A DNA stretch of 64,000 bases from Wuchereria bancrofti (taxonomy: Eukaryota; Nematoda; Chromadorea; Rhabditida; Onchocercidae): NCBI GenBank assembly GCA_005281725.1, contig SSBO01000001.1, positions 5,068,399-5,132,398 on the forward strand, read 5' to 3'. The notes beneath the pieces are model-generated. The model saw only the letters and a list, made by a program, of their open reading frames with translations. It was not told where the DNA came from and searched no databases. Of this stretch, positions 37,351 to 49,086 are shown piece by piece; positions within the stretch are counted from its first letter, which is position 1, and each line of letters begins with the position of its first letter. The translations under genes and the position numbers were made by a program.

Positions 37351-38773
37351 CTTCCTGTGAAATAATGGTTAGGCCGATCACTATTTTTTGGTAGGGTTCT
37401 CATAGATTGTAATACATAATGCTTCCAGGTATTATTGGTTTCAGTTAGAAAACAAGCAGTGAATCATACTTCAATAATCAGATTTGAACGTAATATGAAC
37501 TACTAGTCCTAATTTGGTTGCCGGATTACGATGATCAGTTTTATAATACTGGTAGATCTCAGAATTGTAGCGACTTCTAGGCTCATACTCAATAGCTGGT
37601 GAATTCATGTTATTTCTCTAGTGTATTTTACATTGCTGAGTCATGTTTGAATATTAGCCTTGGTTTTATGTAGGTTTTCCTCATCAGCTTACCAAAACTT
37701 TCCGCTTGTAACGATCTAGTGTATTTATTCGCGGTACCATAGAATCCCTTATGTTAACTTTTGCACAAAACACTAATATATGGCTAATCGATTAGAATAA
37801 CTTGGGAGTGATTTCAAGAAATTTTGGATTAAGTGATGTTTGATCAATTTTTCATAGACAGGGACCAATAATGAAACACTCTATAATCCTAAGATGAAGA
37901 TGATGTGTTATGTCATCCTTTTCATTGAAGACAATAGATTTTCTTCCTGACAATTTGTGCTGTAGATGAATTCATTTCATTTCTCGCCAGTGTGATAATG
38001 AATTTGCTTGCTGTGGAATATTTCCATAATTTCTTTTTATTGGGTGAAACTGGAGGCATATTTCTTTAATGCTAGGGAAACGTGTAGCTTTACAAGGCTT
38101 CGAGCACTGACTTTTTAGGAAAAAACCCATTTCCATTCAATTGCTATTGTCACTGAGATGAGACTTCGTATGAGATGCAATCTCCATAATCCTTGTGAAG
38201 TGGCTATATTGATACTGTCTTTTTTGCTTTATTTGATACTCGATAACTTGAAAATATTTTAGTGGAATCCAATTTGTTTCTTTGGAAGAGAAAGCGCTAG
38301 TTATTTACAAAATATTATGTTGGAGTAGTTGCCCGTTTTTTAATTTGTTCATGTTCTATCTTGTCTTTAGTTTTATCTGCAACAAATTCTTGCTTGGAAG
38401 AAAAAGAGAAATCAAAAGATTGTTTTTATTTAACTTTTAGAATAAGCCTTCGCTCATATACCAAATATTTTTGGTTCTGCTTCTTTATATTCCCATTCTG
38501 AATAATATGTTATTTTGTGTTTCTATTTTGAATAGTGTGTACTCTATCCCATTTTGAATGGTATGTCAGATGACTCATCAGTGTCATTTTTTAAGTATTT
38601 GTGGATATACCTATCTTTGTTTTGCATTTCATTAGCGTCATTGTTTTTTTTATAGGTAAAAGGTGCAAGATTAGATTTACTATGCGCCGTAGTTATAAAG
38701 TCGGAGAAAAAACTCAGCAAAACGGGTTTCTAATTTCAGATTTTTTCCACTGAATAAACAGGAAACTTAAAAA

Positions 38774-40020
38774 ATGTCGTATGATTTGGCAGTAGCAGAA
38801 AGTCCGGCTTATTCACCCTTCTTTGGATATATGGGAGCTGCATCAGCGCAGATATTCACCGTACTTGGCGCAGCTTATGGAACGGCTAAGTCAGCTGTGG
38901 GTATCTCCAGTATGGGTGTAATGCGTCCGGAATTAATCATGAAATCCGTGATTCCAGTTATTATGGCTGGCATTATTGGTATCTACGGTCTGGTTGTGAG
39001 TTTTGTTTTGATTTTCTATTTAAAACAAGCTATGTTTAATTATTCATGTTCTTTCCCATGTAAATCTATGAAAAGTTGTAGTCCTCATATAGCATTTAGT
39101 TTGTAAAGTAAAGTAGAGTTTGTAACAAATATCATTTTTCGAATTATTTTCAGTATTTAGACTTGTTTTAATAGGATTTGGAGAATAATATTTTCTTTCA
39201 CTTACTAGAGAATTGTTTCTGATTTTCTTTAGGTCAATGTTTTAATTAGCTGCATAATTTCTGGATTTTGAATTATCATATTTAAACGAGCGCACGAATC
39301 CCTTTTTTCAGTTCAGTAAATTATTGCTGTTGATAGTTATTAAGATGAATGTAGCAGTTATATATCTCATTCATGTTGCAGGTGGCAATGGTACTAAAGG
39401 GCAAAGTGACGAAAGCTTCAGATGGTTATACTTTAGATAAAGGATTCGCTCACTTAGCTGCAGGTCTTACATGTGGTCTATGTGGCCTTGGTGCTGGTTA
39501 TGCTATAGGTATTGTGGGTGATGCGGGAGTCAGAGGAACTGCTCAACAACCACGACTTTTCGTTGGCATGATCCTCATTCTGATCTTCTCTGAGGTAGGT
39601 ATCTTTACTGATGTTAGTTAGTATTGGTTGCTTCTAATTTTTCTAGATTTTTTTTGTGGTTATTTATTTGTGAGTATAAAATTTCAAATAAAATGAGTTT
39701 ACTCTCGTCGTCTTGTAAAATTTAAGGTTTACTCTTGTAAAATTTGTAAATCTTTAAGTAATTACCGTTCAATTTGAGATATTAAGTCTGATCTGACATT
39801 TTGCTTGTAGAATAAGGGAAAGTTTTTTCTTTTTTTATTTCGTCTGTTTATGAAAGCACGAGTTATTGACAGAAGACCAACTTGATGGTCTTCTTTCTAG
39901 TGTGTTTTTTATCCGTTTAAGTTTAATGTTAAATTTATATCCTTAATTTCTAACTTTTAATCATTTCAGGTACTGGGCTTATATGGCATGATTGTGGCTC
40001 TAATGTTGGGAGCATCGTAA
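38774..40020 (+). CDS. vha-2: V-type H+-ATPase proteolipid subunit c (VHA-2/VHA-3-like)
   Basis: This is the second rotor proteolipid gene. Three exons (38774-38995, 39382-39594 and 39970-40020) give 161 residues, the usual length for VHA-2/VHA-3. It starts [20 protein letters not shown] and is close to the canonical sequence throughout: [79 protein letters not shown]. The catalytic glutamate is in IFSEVLGLYG. The intron in the fourth helix (GAG|GTAGGT) is absent from the vha-1 copy. A poly(A) signal is at 40159-40164. Same strand and order as the worm vha-1/vha-2 pair, but 2.1 kb apart. Confidence 0.97.
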
Positions 40021-43000
40021 GAAATTGTAGTGGTCTTACTTTCGCTTTTATCTCTAAAGCGCTTTCGGTATTGTTTCTTTTGTTCAGAAAAATACTGTCT
40101 TTGTAGATTTACAATTGCCCGTTTGGCTATCAGAAACGTGTGAAGTCCTTGGTTAAAAAATAAAGAATATGAATGTGAATTGTAGGTGTTGTCATTTTCT
40201 CACTCTTCCATTCTGTGTGGTGGAGTATTAGTTTTATATTTAACATAGATTTCAAAGTTCACAATATTGCCAGTGCAGTTTGAATTTTGCAGGCCTTCAG
40301 AATTTGCAGTCGCAAGTCTTATCACTGTGCAGACAGTTTGTAGTCTTTTTTTTAATTCCCATGAAATTTATTCACTACCAGATCATTTCTCGATCATCTG
40401 ATTCCTTTGGATTTTTACTTTCTATTATTATGATATTATGATCTATTCTCATCTCTACAATTGATTTGTCGATATCTTTTCAAATGTTGAAAGTCCACAA
40501 TTTTATTTTGCATCCATTAGCGTGAATTATTTTTCTAATGTCGCACTGTGATTAGGTCTGCATTTTTCTGAAATGAAATCTTTGACGTCAAATTCTTTAT
40601 CCGTTGGTGGTGACACGTTTTCCGGACGAGATGCGAATTTTCACTTGTAGCAGTTTATATAAAATTATTTAATTGTGTTTCAAATCAAAGTTATGTCGTA
40701 GAAGGAGTGGGAGCAGTAATTTTTTTAGTAAAAAATGAAGTAATTTCTGATTACTCTGTCCAGTTTCGTAACTTCTGTGAAATAAATATTTTCCAAAATT
40801 GTTTTCACATAACAACTATTAAAATTTCGTGATGTGGAAGTTGGTGGCAGCTTTTGGGAAGACATGAAGAAACTGGTACGTTGTGCTCATTTAATTGGAG
40901 AACATTTGTCCGTATCACCTTTTCCGTGTTTCACTCTTTCCACGACTGTGAAATGAGCTTCTTAAAAGATTCTGTTTGTGAATCATTAATATCAATCATT
41001 TGCATAAATCATCCTTAGTGAGCTTCTGATCTGAGTCAGAAGTTGGGTTCTTCACGGAAAGCTGCAAATGATTCCTGTAAATGATTGCTTTCATCAAAAT
41101 TACCAAAAGTAATGGCTACCACAGTTTTAAAGATGTTTTGTCGATATTTAAAACCTCAAAACAGGTTGAATCACAGGGTGATTAATTTGACAAATTGATT
41201 TCCTAATTCTAGATGGTACAAAAGGTGAGATTGTTGCTTTGAGTTAATCCGCTTTTCTAGAACTTTCCATTTAGGTTGTATGGTGGGTTTCGCTTATGAA
41301 AGTATTTATGTCTTCACATTTTTAAATAGTGGATTTTGTGTTTCGAGAGACTTGGAATTCTCAAAAAACGAAAGTAGTGAAGGATTCAGCCTTAGCTGAC
41401 AATGATTGCTGTTGCAGAAGATAGTATCAGTCGTTTGCTTACTTTTAATACGACCTTCAGTTCATTGAAATACTCCCATCCGCTCATGCATTACCATTAT
41501 TGCGAGACAACTCTCTTTACTAACTATTTATCTCCAAAAAATGCCATGCCGAATACATATTACGTAGTCAAACTTATGTTGAAAAGATCTGAAATATTTT
41601 TGGGTCACCAAGAAACTGGAGCATTAGATATACCCACTGTTTTTTCTCGACATTTTCCACTAATTTATGTATTTGTTTACATTAAGCACTTTTAAGGATG
41701 TAGAATGAAATGTTCATAAGTTACATTTAAACTAATTTTTGCTAATTAGAACTGCTTTGTTTTGGTTCCGTAAATCTGAAATGACAATGATCGCAAAATT
41801 TTGGTTAATAATTCTAATAATCAATCAAGACGTAATATATTCATTTTAGGCTCCCTGCTTGTTTGTTAATAATCCTGTACTGTAAAAACTGTGGAGTTTG
41901 GCGGATTCTTGTCAATAGGAAGCTTAACTTTGCTTGCTCATTTGTTTTATACTCCAAGTTGAATATTTAGAAATTCTCAGTTGGGTATTTTTATACATGG
42001 TATAATTGAAATTTCAAGTGGAAGATTACTGGTCGATTTCCACTTAACAAAATGTAAATATGAGAGGAAGCGAATGAGCAATAAATGTTGTGTTTATCAA
42101 TTAGATTAAGTAAGAAAAGGAAACTAATGAGCAATTTAAAGTTACTGCTTTTTCTTCCTATTGCTGTGAAATTGATAAGCTTGATGATGTTTTTCTTGGC
42201 TCAAAAGATTTGTATATCTTTGCTTGCTGTCATTTTCTGAATTATTGGCAAAACTTGTTTTATAAATCAATGAAGAAAAAATTGGGAGGAACTGGTTCTG
42301 GGAACATTTTGCAGTCCTAGTAGAAAAATGTAAAAATGTAAGCTAGAAAGGAAAAAGCCTGCCTGTATGGAAGCTTAGCTAAGCCATTTTTTTCATAAAA
42401 ATTTGGCTGAGTGTAGTCGTAACAAAAAAGAACAGAAAAAGAGAATAGAGGAAGAGGATAGAATAGGTTTGTTCCTCAACCCTTTTTTGGCTTCTAGATT
42501 TCGACGATACCTCGTTAAGCGAAGGATGCTTCCTCTTATTTAAGCATAGACTTCCAATACTAAATTCAAAATGGCTTGAGCATTTATGCGCTTCCTTTAT
42601 ATGATTCTCTTTATGAGTTCACTGCTACACGGAGCGGAACACGATCTTTTCATTTCATTCCATTTCAATCTTCCAATGCTACATACTACATAGTAAGGGA
42701 AGGAAAAGTATTTCTTTAGAATTAAAGGAATTTAATTCCTTTTCTCGAGAAAAAGGTACCATTTGTTTCATTAACTTCATTATTTATTATAGACTAACCA
42801 AAATCTATTGACCCGAAACATTCCAGTTAATGGTGGGATTAGCTATTCTCCAAAACAAATTTTTTATTCGCATTCATGCCCGAAAGAAAAGAAAATGAAA
42901 TAGACTTTTCACATTTTTATTGCTTGAGTTGTAAAAGTATCAAAAAACTGTTTGTTATTTAGAAGAATAGGTAGTACCATAACGAAACAGTCAATAGATT

Positions 43001-45816
43001 TTTTTTTTAGCTTGAATTTGAAGTAAAGCTTGAATTTGAACGAGAATGGCCAACGCTCCATCAAATGGCTGTAGAAAACCAATGGAACGTAACGAAAAGA
43101 TTCGTATTCGGGTCGTCGACATCACATGATCTTATATGTATAGCGTCCTCACACACACACTATGTAACTACGATTCAAAAATGAAGCCAATAAAACAGGC
43201 TAAGGATCAAACACTGATACATTATATGCGACAGGCACGATCTATCATCCGGAACCAATCAGGTGAGTGACAAACTAGGTTTCAAGAACGAGTAATTTGC
43301 AAGTATTATATGAGCCAACTATTATTCCACTGAAGTAGTTTGACATATAAGATGAGTCATCTGTCCAGGACGTTTTTATATGGCTAACAACTCCACCTCC
43401 CTCCAGACTAAATTTGTTTTCCAATAATTCGGTTGATATACTGTATTGTTTCTTCTTTGCTTCATAATTGCAAGTATATTTCTTCTTATGCTTGGCTTAG
43501 CTTACATATCTTACCTTATGTCTATTTTACATAGCAAGAAATTGTTCAGTGCGGATTTCTCTGACTGACTAAAAATAGATTACTTTTTAGAAATTGAACA
43601 TTAATATCTTTTTATGCATAGCGAATTTGAAATGAAACAGTGGTTCTGATTCATAATAAAGGCACATTAAAGTAGTTAGGGATTCTAATTGCTTTTATAT
43701 TTCTTCTTTTGGAGAATTTAACACTACGTCCTCCAAGTATCTCGGTGGTCAATATCAAAAGAGAGTGGGATAGATTAGTTTTTGAGACTCTTCTATATCC
43801 GAAAAGTTGGAAATTTGAAGTTTTGCAAATTATTGGCTTTGATCCTGGAATGTTTAAAAACATCTACTCCCATTTATGAAAAAAATTACTCGTTCTCTCC
43901 ACAGTTTCTAATATCCGTTAGCAATGTAACTCATCGTACAAATTTACAAATCTGAAATTTTAATAGACTACATTCGATTTCAAAATACTGATGCAGTTAA
44001 TAAATTTTTTAGTTTTCTGGAAAAATAATACACTTATATGACCCATATGTTTCATATATTACTACTTTCTTCATAACTTTTCAATATTTAATTAAACTAC
44101 TGCAAATTTGTTATTACTTCAGCAGTAGGTTATACTATCATTGGTAAAGTTTAAATTCAAAATATCATTAGCAGTAGCATTATCAATGGTAATGTCCTGA
44201 AACAGTTATATTTGTACTGATGCTTTTCCAGAAAAGCTAGAATCAACCTTTAACTGTTTGTATTTGACTTGGGATTTTGCACACCTACTGATCATTCTAA
44301 TTACTGTTACTCATACCAATAAATTAGAGTTATTTAGTCCCAAAGCATAGAGTTAAGAACAAAAGACAGAAGTGAAGAAAGAATCGTGATAAGCACACGG
44401 CTTTTACGGAAAATTCGACAAATGACTTCACCAAAGTTCGGGTGCTAATAGCATTTTGAAGCATTTTGAAGGGTGTAAGATTTTATGATAACGCTTGGAA
44501 ACTTAAGCCAACGTATCATTAAAAAAGTTTTGGAAGTTACCAAAACTGTCACACCGATATCTCAAAACAGAACAAATGACTGAAGGGAAGTTTTGCATGT
44601 ACCAAAACAAGTTTACTATGTAATTTCGAGGCCAAAGAAACCATATATTCTACCAACGGTTTTTTTTATTTTATGTTACATATTTCAGAAATGATGATGA
44701 GAAAAAAGGGAAGATGGCTATGGAAGTGACTGGAAAAATAGACAAGCCTATATGTTCATTATAATTTCCATCAATATTTACTTATTGAAATTATAGAAGA
44801 GAAAAAGAATACTTATTCTGCATTTTAAGGAAAAAATTATGCAGTACTATGGTGAAACGAGCTAAAATCTTTTTAGCTATTCGTTGAGCCAAAATTTTCA
44901 GTTCTTTTCAAAATTTAATAGTTATTGCAAAAAAAAGAACATAAATTTTAAAGCTCTCTAATATTTCAAGAATATCAAGAAATCTGAAAGCATAGATTGA
45001 GAGTAATGTAAATAATGGTGTTAGTTTTATTTTTCAATTCAGCCTTTTCTGAGAAAATACTAAATTGAACAACATACATGAGCTTTTTATGGAAATATAC
45101 CTTTTGAAAATGCTATTTCTACTGCTATTTTTCCAAAAGTATCAGAAAATCCTAAGTTTCAAATAATTTTTATTTCTTATTTCAAACGTCCTTTTAAAAT
45201 AATACATCTCAAACATCACTTTAATGGATCTCTCTTTGTAGACTTATGAATGTCCATGAAAGTCAAACAACAGAAGAATTGCAGGTTATTCTCTTTTTCT
45301 AACTTCAAAGAGGCAGAAATATCTTCCTTCAAATACTTCAAAGGGGGGCATTTCTCCTTTCCTCTTCTTTTATTTGATAAGTCGTAGGTTCACTCTTCCA
45401 TATGAGCAATAAAAGTTGCAAGAAGGAGAAAAATATTAAAACTATGAAATATGGTCGGTGAGACGAAAACTTAGTTAACCAAAAATGTATGCGACAAATA
45501 AGAGGGACCTAATAGTAGATTGCTGAAGACCGTAAACGCCTCAAGACCTGAATTTTACATATTAAACTACTAAAAGATTACTTTGGAAGCATATACAGCT
45601 ACGACAATGAAGTTTTGACAAATAATGATGGACTGTTAAACAAAAAGTGATAATAAAAATAGTGACAGACTGCCATTTATTCTTCCATTTAGATAGTTGA
45701 GGATTACTGATTAGTTTGCTGAGTAGAAATGAAAATAGAATAAGATATGGTGCAATATCTGAATCTGCTCTGAGTTCAAGTCGCTTGCAGGAAATCGAGA
45801 AGGTTCTGGAGATCGA
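40021..45816. other. Gene-poor region downstream of vha-2
   Basis: No conserved exon in nearly 6 kb on either strand. Frames such as 41402-41695 lack domains. There are many T-rich runs and no repeat family I recognise. Regulatory or lineage-specific non-coding sequence cannot be excluded. Confidence 0.45.
40159..40164 (+). promoter_or_regulatory. Poly(A) signal of vha-2
   Basis: AATAAA lies about 140 bases after the stop codon. Confidence 0.6.
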
Positions 45817-46080
45817 GTGATACGTGGAACGCTCGCGTTTGGCTCGTCAACACCACGCATTTTGTCGCATTTATGCGGTGTAACAAGAGAATATTGTAAT
45901 GATAGAATTTACCCGCAAGTTGGGTGGCGATCCTGCACAACACCAATCTTTCCAATATCACGCTCCAAGACAAGTTTCTTCCCTTCATTCCTTTTTTCAC
46001 CGACAAAATTTAAATCTTCAGCTCATTTTGAATTGTCAATTAAGTACTCATTTTTTCCAGTATTAATATAACTTTCAGTA

Positions 46081-46929
46081 GGCGCATCAACGGATGTTCA
46101 GATAAAACGAATCGATGGAATCACGTAAAAGCCAAGTGGAATGGTAGCCAAAAAAGATGCACGTCCAGTAATATCCACAAATCAGTCAAAAGAAAGAAGT
46201 AAGGAGTTCATGAATTTCGTGAAAAAGAACCTGGAGTCAGAGAACGATAAAGCAAAATTGATGAAAAAGGTTGTTGCTAAAGACAGGCAGCAGAAAAGCG
46301 AAAAAGCTGGGAGTGGAAGGAAAGCTCCGGTAGAAAAAGAATTTACCAAAACTAGATTTTCCCAAATATCGAAGAAATTATCTCCAACATCTGCTATTAT
46401 TAAGGAAACGAAACCAGAAGCAACACTTGTCGATGAAAGACAGTTACTGATTGCTAGCACAGCTGAAGATTAGACAAGACTGCTTTCTGCGTGATCGATA
46501 CCTGTAGAGGAGATTATAACAAAAGAAGTTGCAGAATATAACAGTAATACTAAAGTGTCAAGAGCAGACAGTCTAACAGAAAATAGGATTGTTCAGATTC
46601 TGCATAAGGAATCGGAGGGAAGGGAAATAGACATAAGCAATCATTCAAGATCAATCGAGCAAGATGACATAACAGAAACATTTTCAGTTGTTTCCGAAAC
46701 GAATCACGTCAAAATGGATGTAAAATCAAATTCCGGAAATAAAGATGAGACAGGAGAAGAGCTTTCCAATAATTCAGGATCAGGAAAATGCGAGGCATCT
46801 CTTCCTGTTGGATTATACGGCGCCGCTCCCATTGCTATGACTACTGATCCTGCTATTTCTCCTATAAAACTATCATTATCATTAGCTCCTGACAAAATTT
46901 TTAGCTTACTTAATGACGATAGCGAATGA
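46081..46929 (+). pseudogene. Decayed K/E/S-rich reading frame with in-frame stops
   Basis: One plus-strand frame reads as low-complexity but protein-like sequence for about 280 codons, interrupted by TAA at 46126-46128, TAG at 46471-46473 and TGA at 46492-46494, and ending at TGA 46927-46929. The first open part starts with ATG at 46141 (KKDARPVISTNQSKERSKEF, then repeated basic and Ser-Gln clusters). The second carries DSLTENRIVQILHKESEGRE and ends SLLNDDSE. I found no phase-compatible intron that removes the TAG and TGA. An acceptor-like TTTCAG precedes 46080. Likely a pseudogene of a disordered protein; stop readthrough or an intron I missed are the alternatives. No family recognised. Confidence 0.4.
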
Positions 46930-47561
46930 AGGATTATTTAAAAAGTTCAGAAAATAAGTTTAAAGATAGAGAAACATTAGTCGATTCAGGATCAAAGCAA
47001 GACAGATTACCGGAAATAAGAAAATTGATTCCTGAAAATATGCATTGATTACAAGGAAATGATTGAGGAATATTTGACATGAAACCTCAGAGTTCAGATC
47101 ATAAGATAATAACTATTATCCCGAATCTCTAATAACACAAAAATACAAAAAGGCATCTGGAAATTCTTTGCATGAATATGAAGGAAATTTAAAGATGATA
47201 AGCTGAAAATGTTTATGTCCTATGAAATTTAAACAGAAGCTTTACGGAATTCTTTAGGATCTCTCAGATAAGTGATTATCGAACTTCTTACTATACCTAT
47301 ATCTTACTATAACTTCTTACGATGTAATTCTTTTAATGTACATACATGTCAGCTGTGACTCTTCATAAACTGTCAGTTTTTTCAAGTAAATTGTCAATTT
47401 TTTAAAAATGATCTTAATGATTTGTAAGTGATCGATTATATTTCCATTACCACAAGATCTGAAGTTGAAGCTAAGATGGATAAGTAACTGAACTTCCTTG
47501 ATCTAAAGTAATTTCGTTAGCTTATATTTTGTCTAATCGGTGGAAGATGTGTTAATTTTTC

Positions 47562-47595
<34 letters not shown>

Positions 47596-49086
47596 GCACA
47601 AAAAACAGAGGAGAAATCGTTGGTATTGAACCGGATATGGTCCCGTGCTTCTAAGACCAGTAAAAAGGGCGACATTACATTTATGGTTTGATTGACGTAA
47701 ATGATATTCTTCAGTAGTAGCAATAAGCAAGAAAAGCGAATAGAAAAAGAAAAGTAAAAATAATTAGAAGGGTTGAGATTTGCGCAATAAATTTCTCGAG
47801 TACCAACACAGCTAGTTTTGAAATCAAAAAAGAGAAAATATCCAGTATTAAGTTAGCATGCTTCTCACTTCAGCCAATACTTTCGTTCTCTTTTCGATTA
47901 TTGAAAGGTTAGAAAAGATAAGTTGAAATCTGGACATTTCAATCATAATTTCCTGAAAACTAAAACAACTGGGAATATAAAATTGACAAACTATAATTGT
48001 TACTCAGGGTTTGGTATTTCTTTTTTTAGAAATTATACTTAATTCCACATTAAAAAAATGACACAGCCGAAACTAGGTATGTTATGTATGATGGTAATGT
48101 ATTTACTTCAGTGAGAGGTCGTGTTGCAAGGAATCCTTCCCTTTTTGGAAGAAAAGCATTATTTCATAAAGTACCAAAGGTCAAATGTATATATTCACCA
48201 AGACTTAAAAAACTGATCAGAATTCAAATGAAATACTTCAAATGAAATCTTTACCATATCAGTTATACATGTGAATAAAATAAAAAAAATATTTCGGGTG
48301 TCAAAAACTGACCTCGTATTGTAGAGAAGCAGTTATTCCACTCACTCTGTATGCTCTCCACAAGGAAATTACGTAATGGAGAACACTAAAATTATTAAAC
48401 AAGCCATTTATTTTTAAACAAATAAGAGGATACATGCCAATAATAGGTCGACACTACATGTCAGTAATGAACTGATGAGCAGAAATGTTAGCTTTCTACG
48501 GTGATACTACAATTCGATGAAATAAGCGGAAGAAATGATAGTGTTACATTCCCTCACCTTTTTGTAGCAGTTACTTTCTAACTTCTTCCATTTGAATGAC
48601 AATATTACTTCTGATTTCATTTACCAACTTGAAGACGGTAATAATTTTCATGAGTAATGCACCATATTACAAAAAAAAAGTTGAAATCTTCAAACAATGA
48701 CAATCGGCAAAGCAGAAAGACAGGAAAGGAAAAGATTACATAGGTGGACATATAGAATATGACAGATCTTTTCAACCAATTTGGAAAACACCGGTAAGTG
48801 GTGGAACGGTTGATAGGCACTGTGCAGAATATTAAAATAAAGTGGAAGCGTTATATCAGACAACTACAATATTTATCAAAAAAAAAATAGCAGTAATTAT
48901 AATTTCTGCATTTTCACCAATCTCTATCTTGTCAATTGATTCAAATGGAATAAAATCAGCTCATATAAATTCACTAACCAATAGCAATAGATAGAAATGA
49001 GAACAGGAGTGTTCTAAGTAATTACGATAATTCATTTCACCAGGTAAAGTAGAACTTAGAATAAATTACACAGATTTCTGAGAAAT
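46930..49086. other. Intergenic region with a CT microsatellite
   Basis: AT-rich, no recognised exon. A CT-rich microsatellite sits at about 47563-47595. The right end is the 3' flank of the synergin-like gene. Confidence 0.5.
47563..47595 (+). repeat. CT microsatellite
   Basis: About 33 bases of CT repeat with single interruptions. Confidence 0.9.

Larger units (their letters stand above)
36641..38773. other. Spacer between the two V-ATPase proteolipid genes
   Basis: These 2.1 kb of AT-rich DNA carry no recognised exon. They hold a poly(A) signal, a 20-bp direct repeat (36999-37018 and 37394-37413), three copies of a 'gttaaagatttttt' phrase at about 37284-37350, and the vha-2 leader with a likely acceptor at about 38760. 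Confidence 0.5.

Noticed and set aside
45776..46071. Overlapping plus and minus ORFs just before the decayed frame
   Set aside because: Neither strand gives a recognised protein or usable exon set. The plus frame is in register with 46081-46929 but ends at a stop, so it was not merged.
47517..47730. Two overlapping minus-strand ORFs with an Arg-Glu repeat
   Set aside because: They are translations of the CT microsatellite in two frames.
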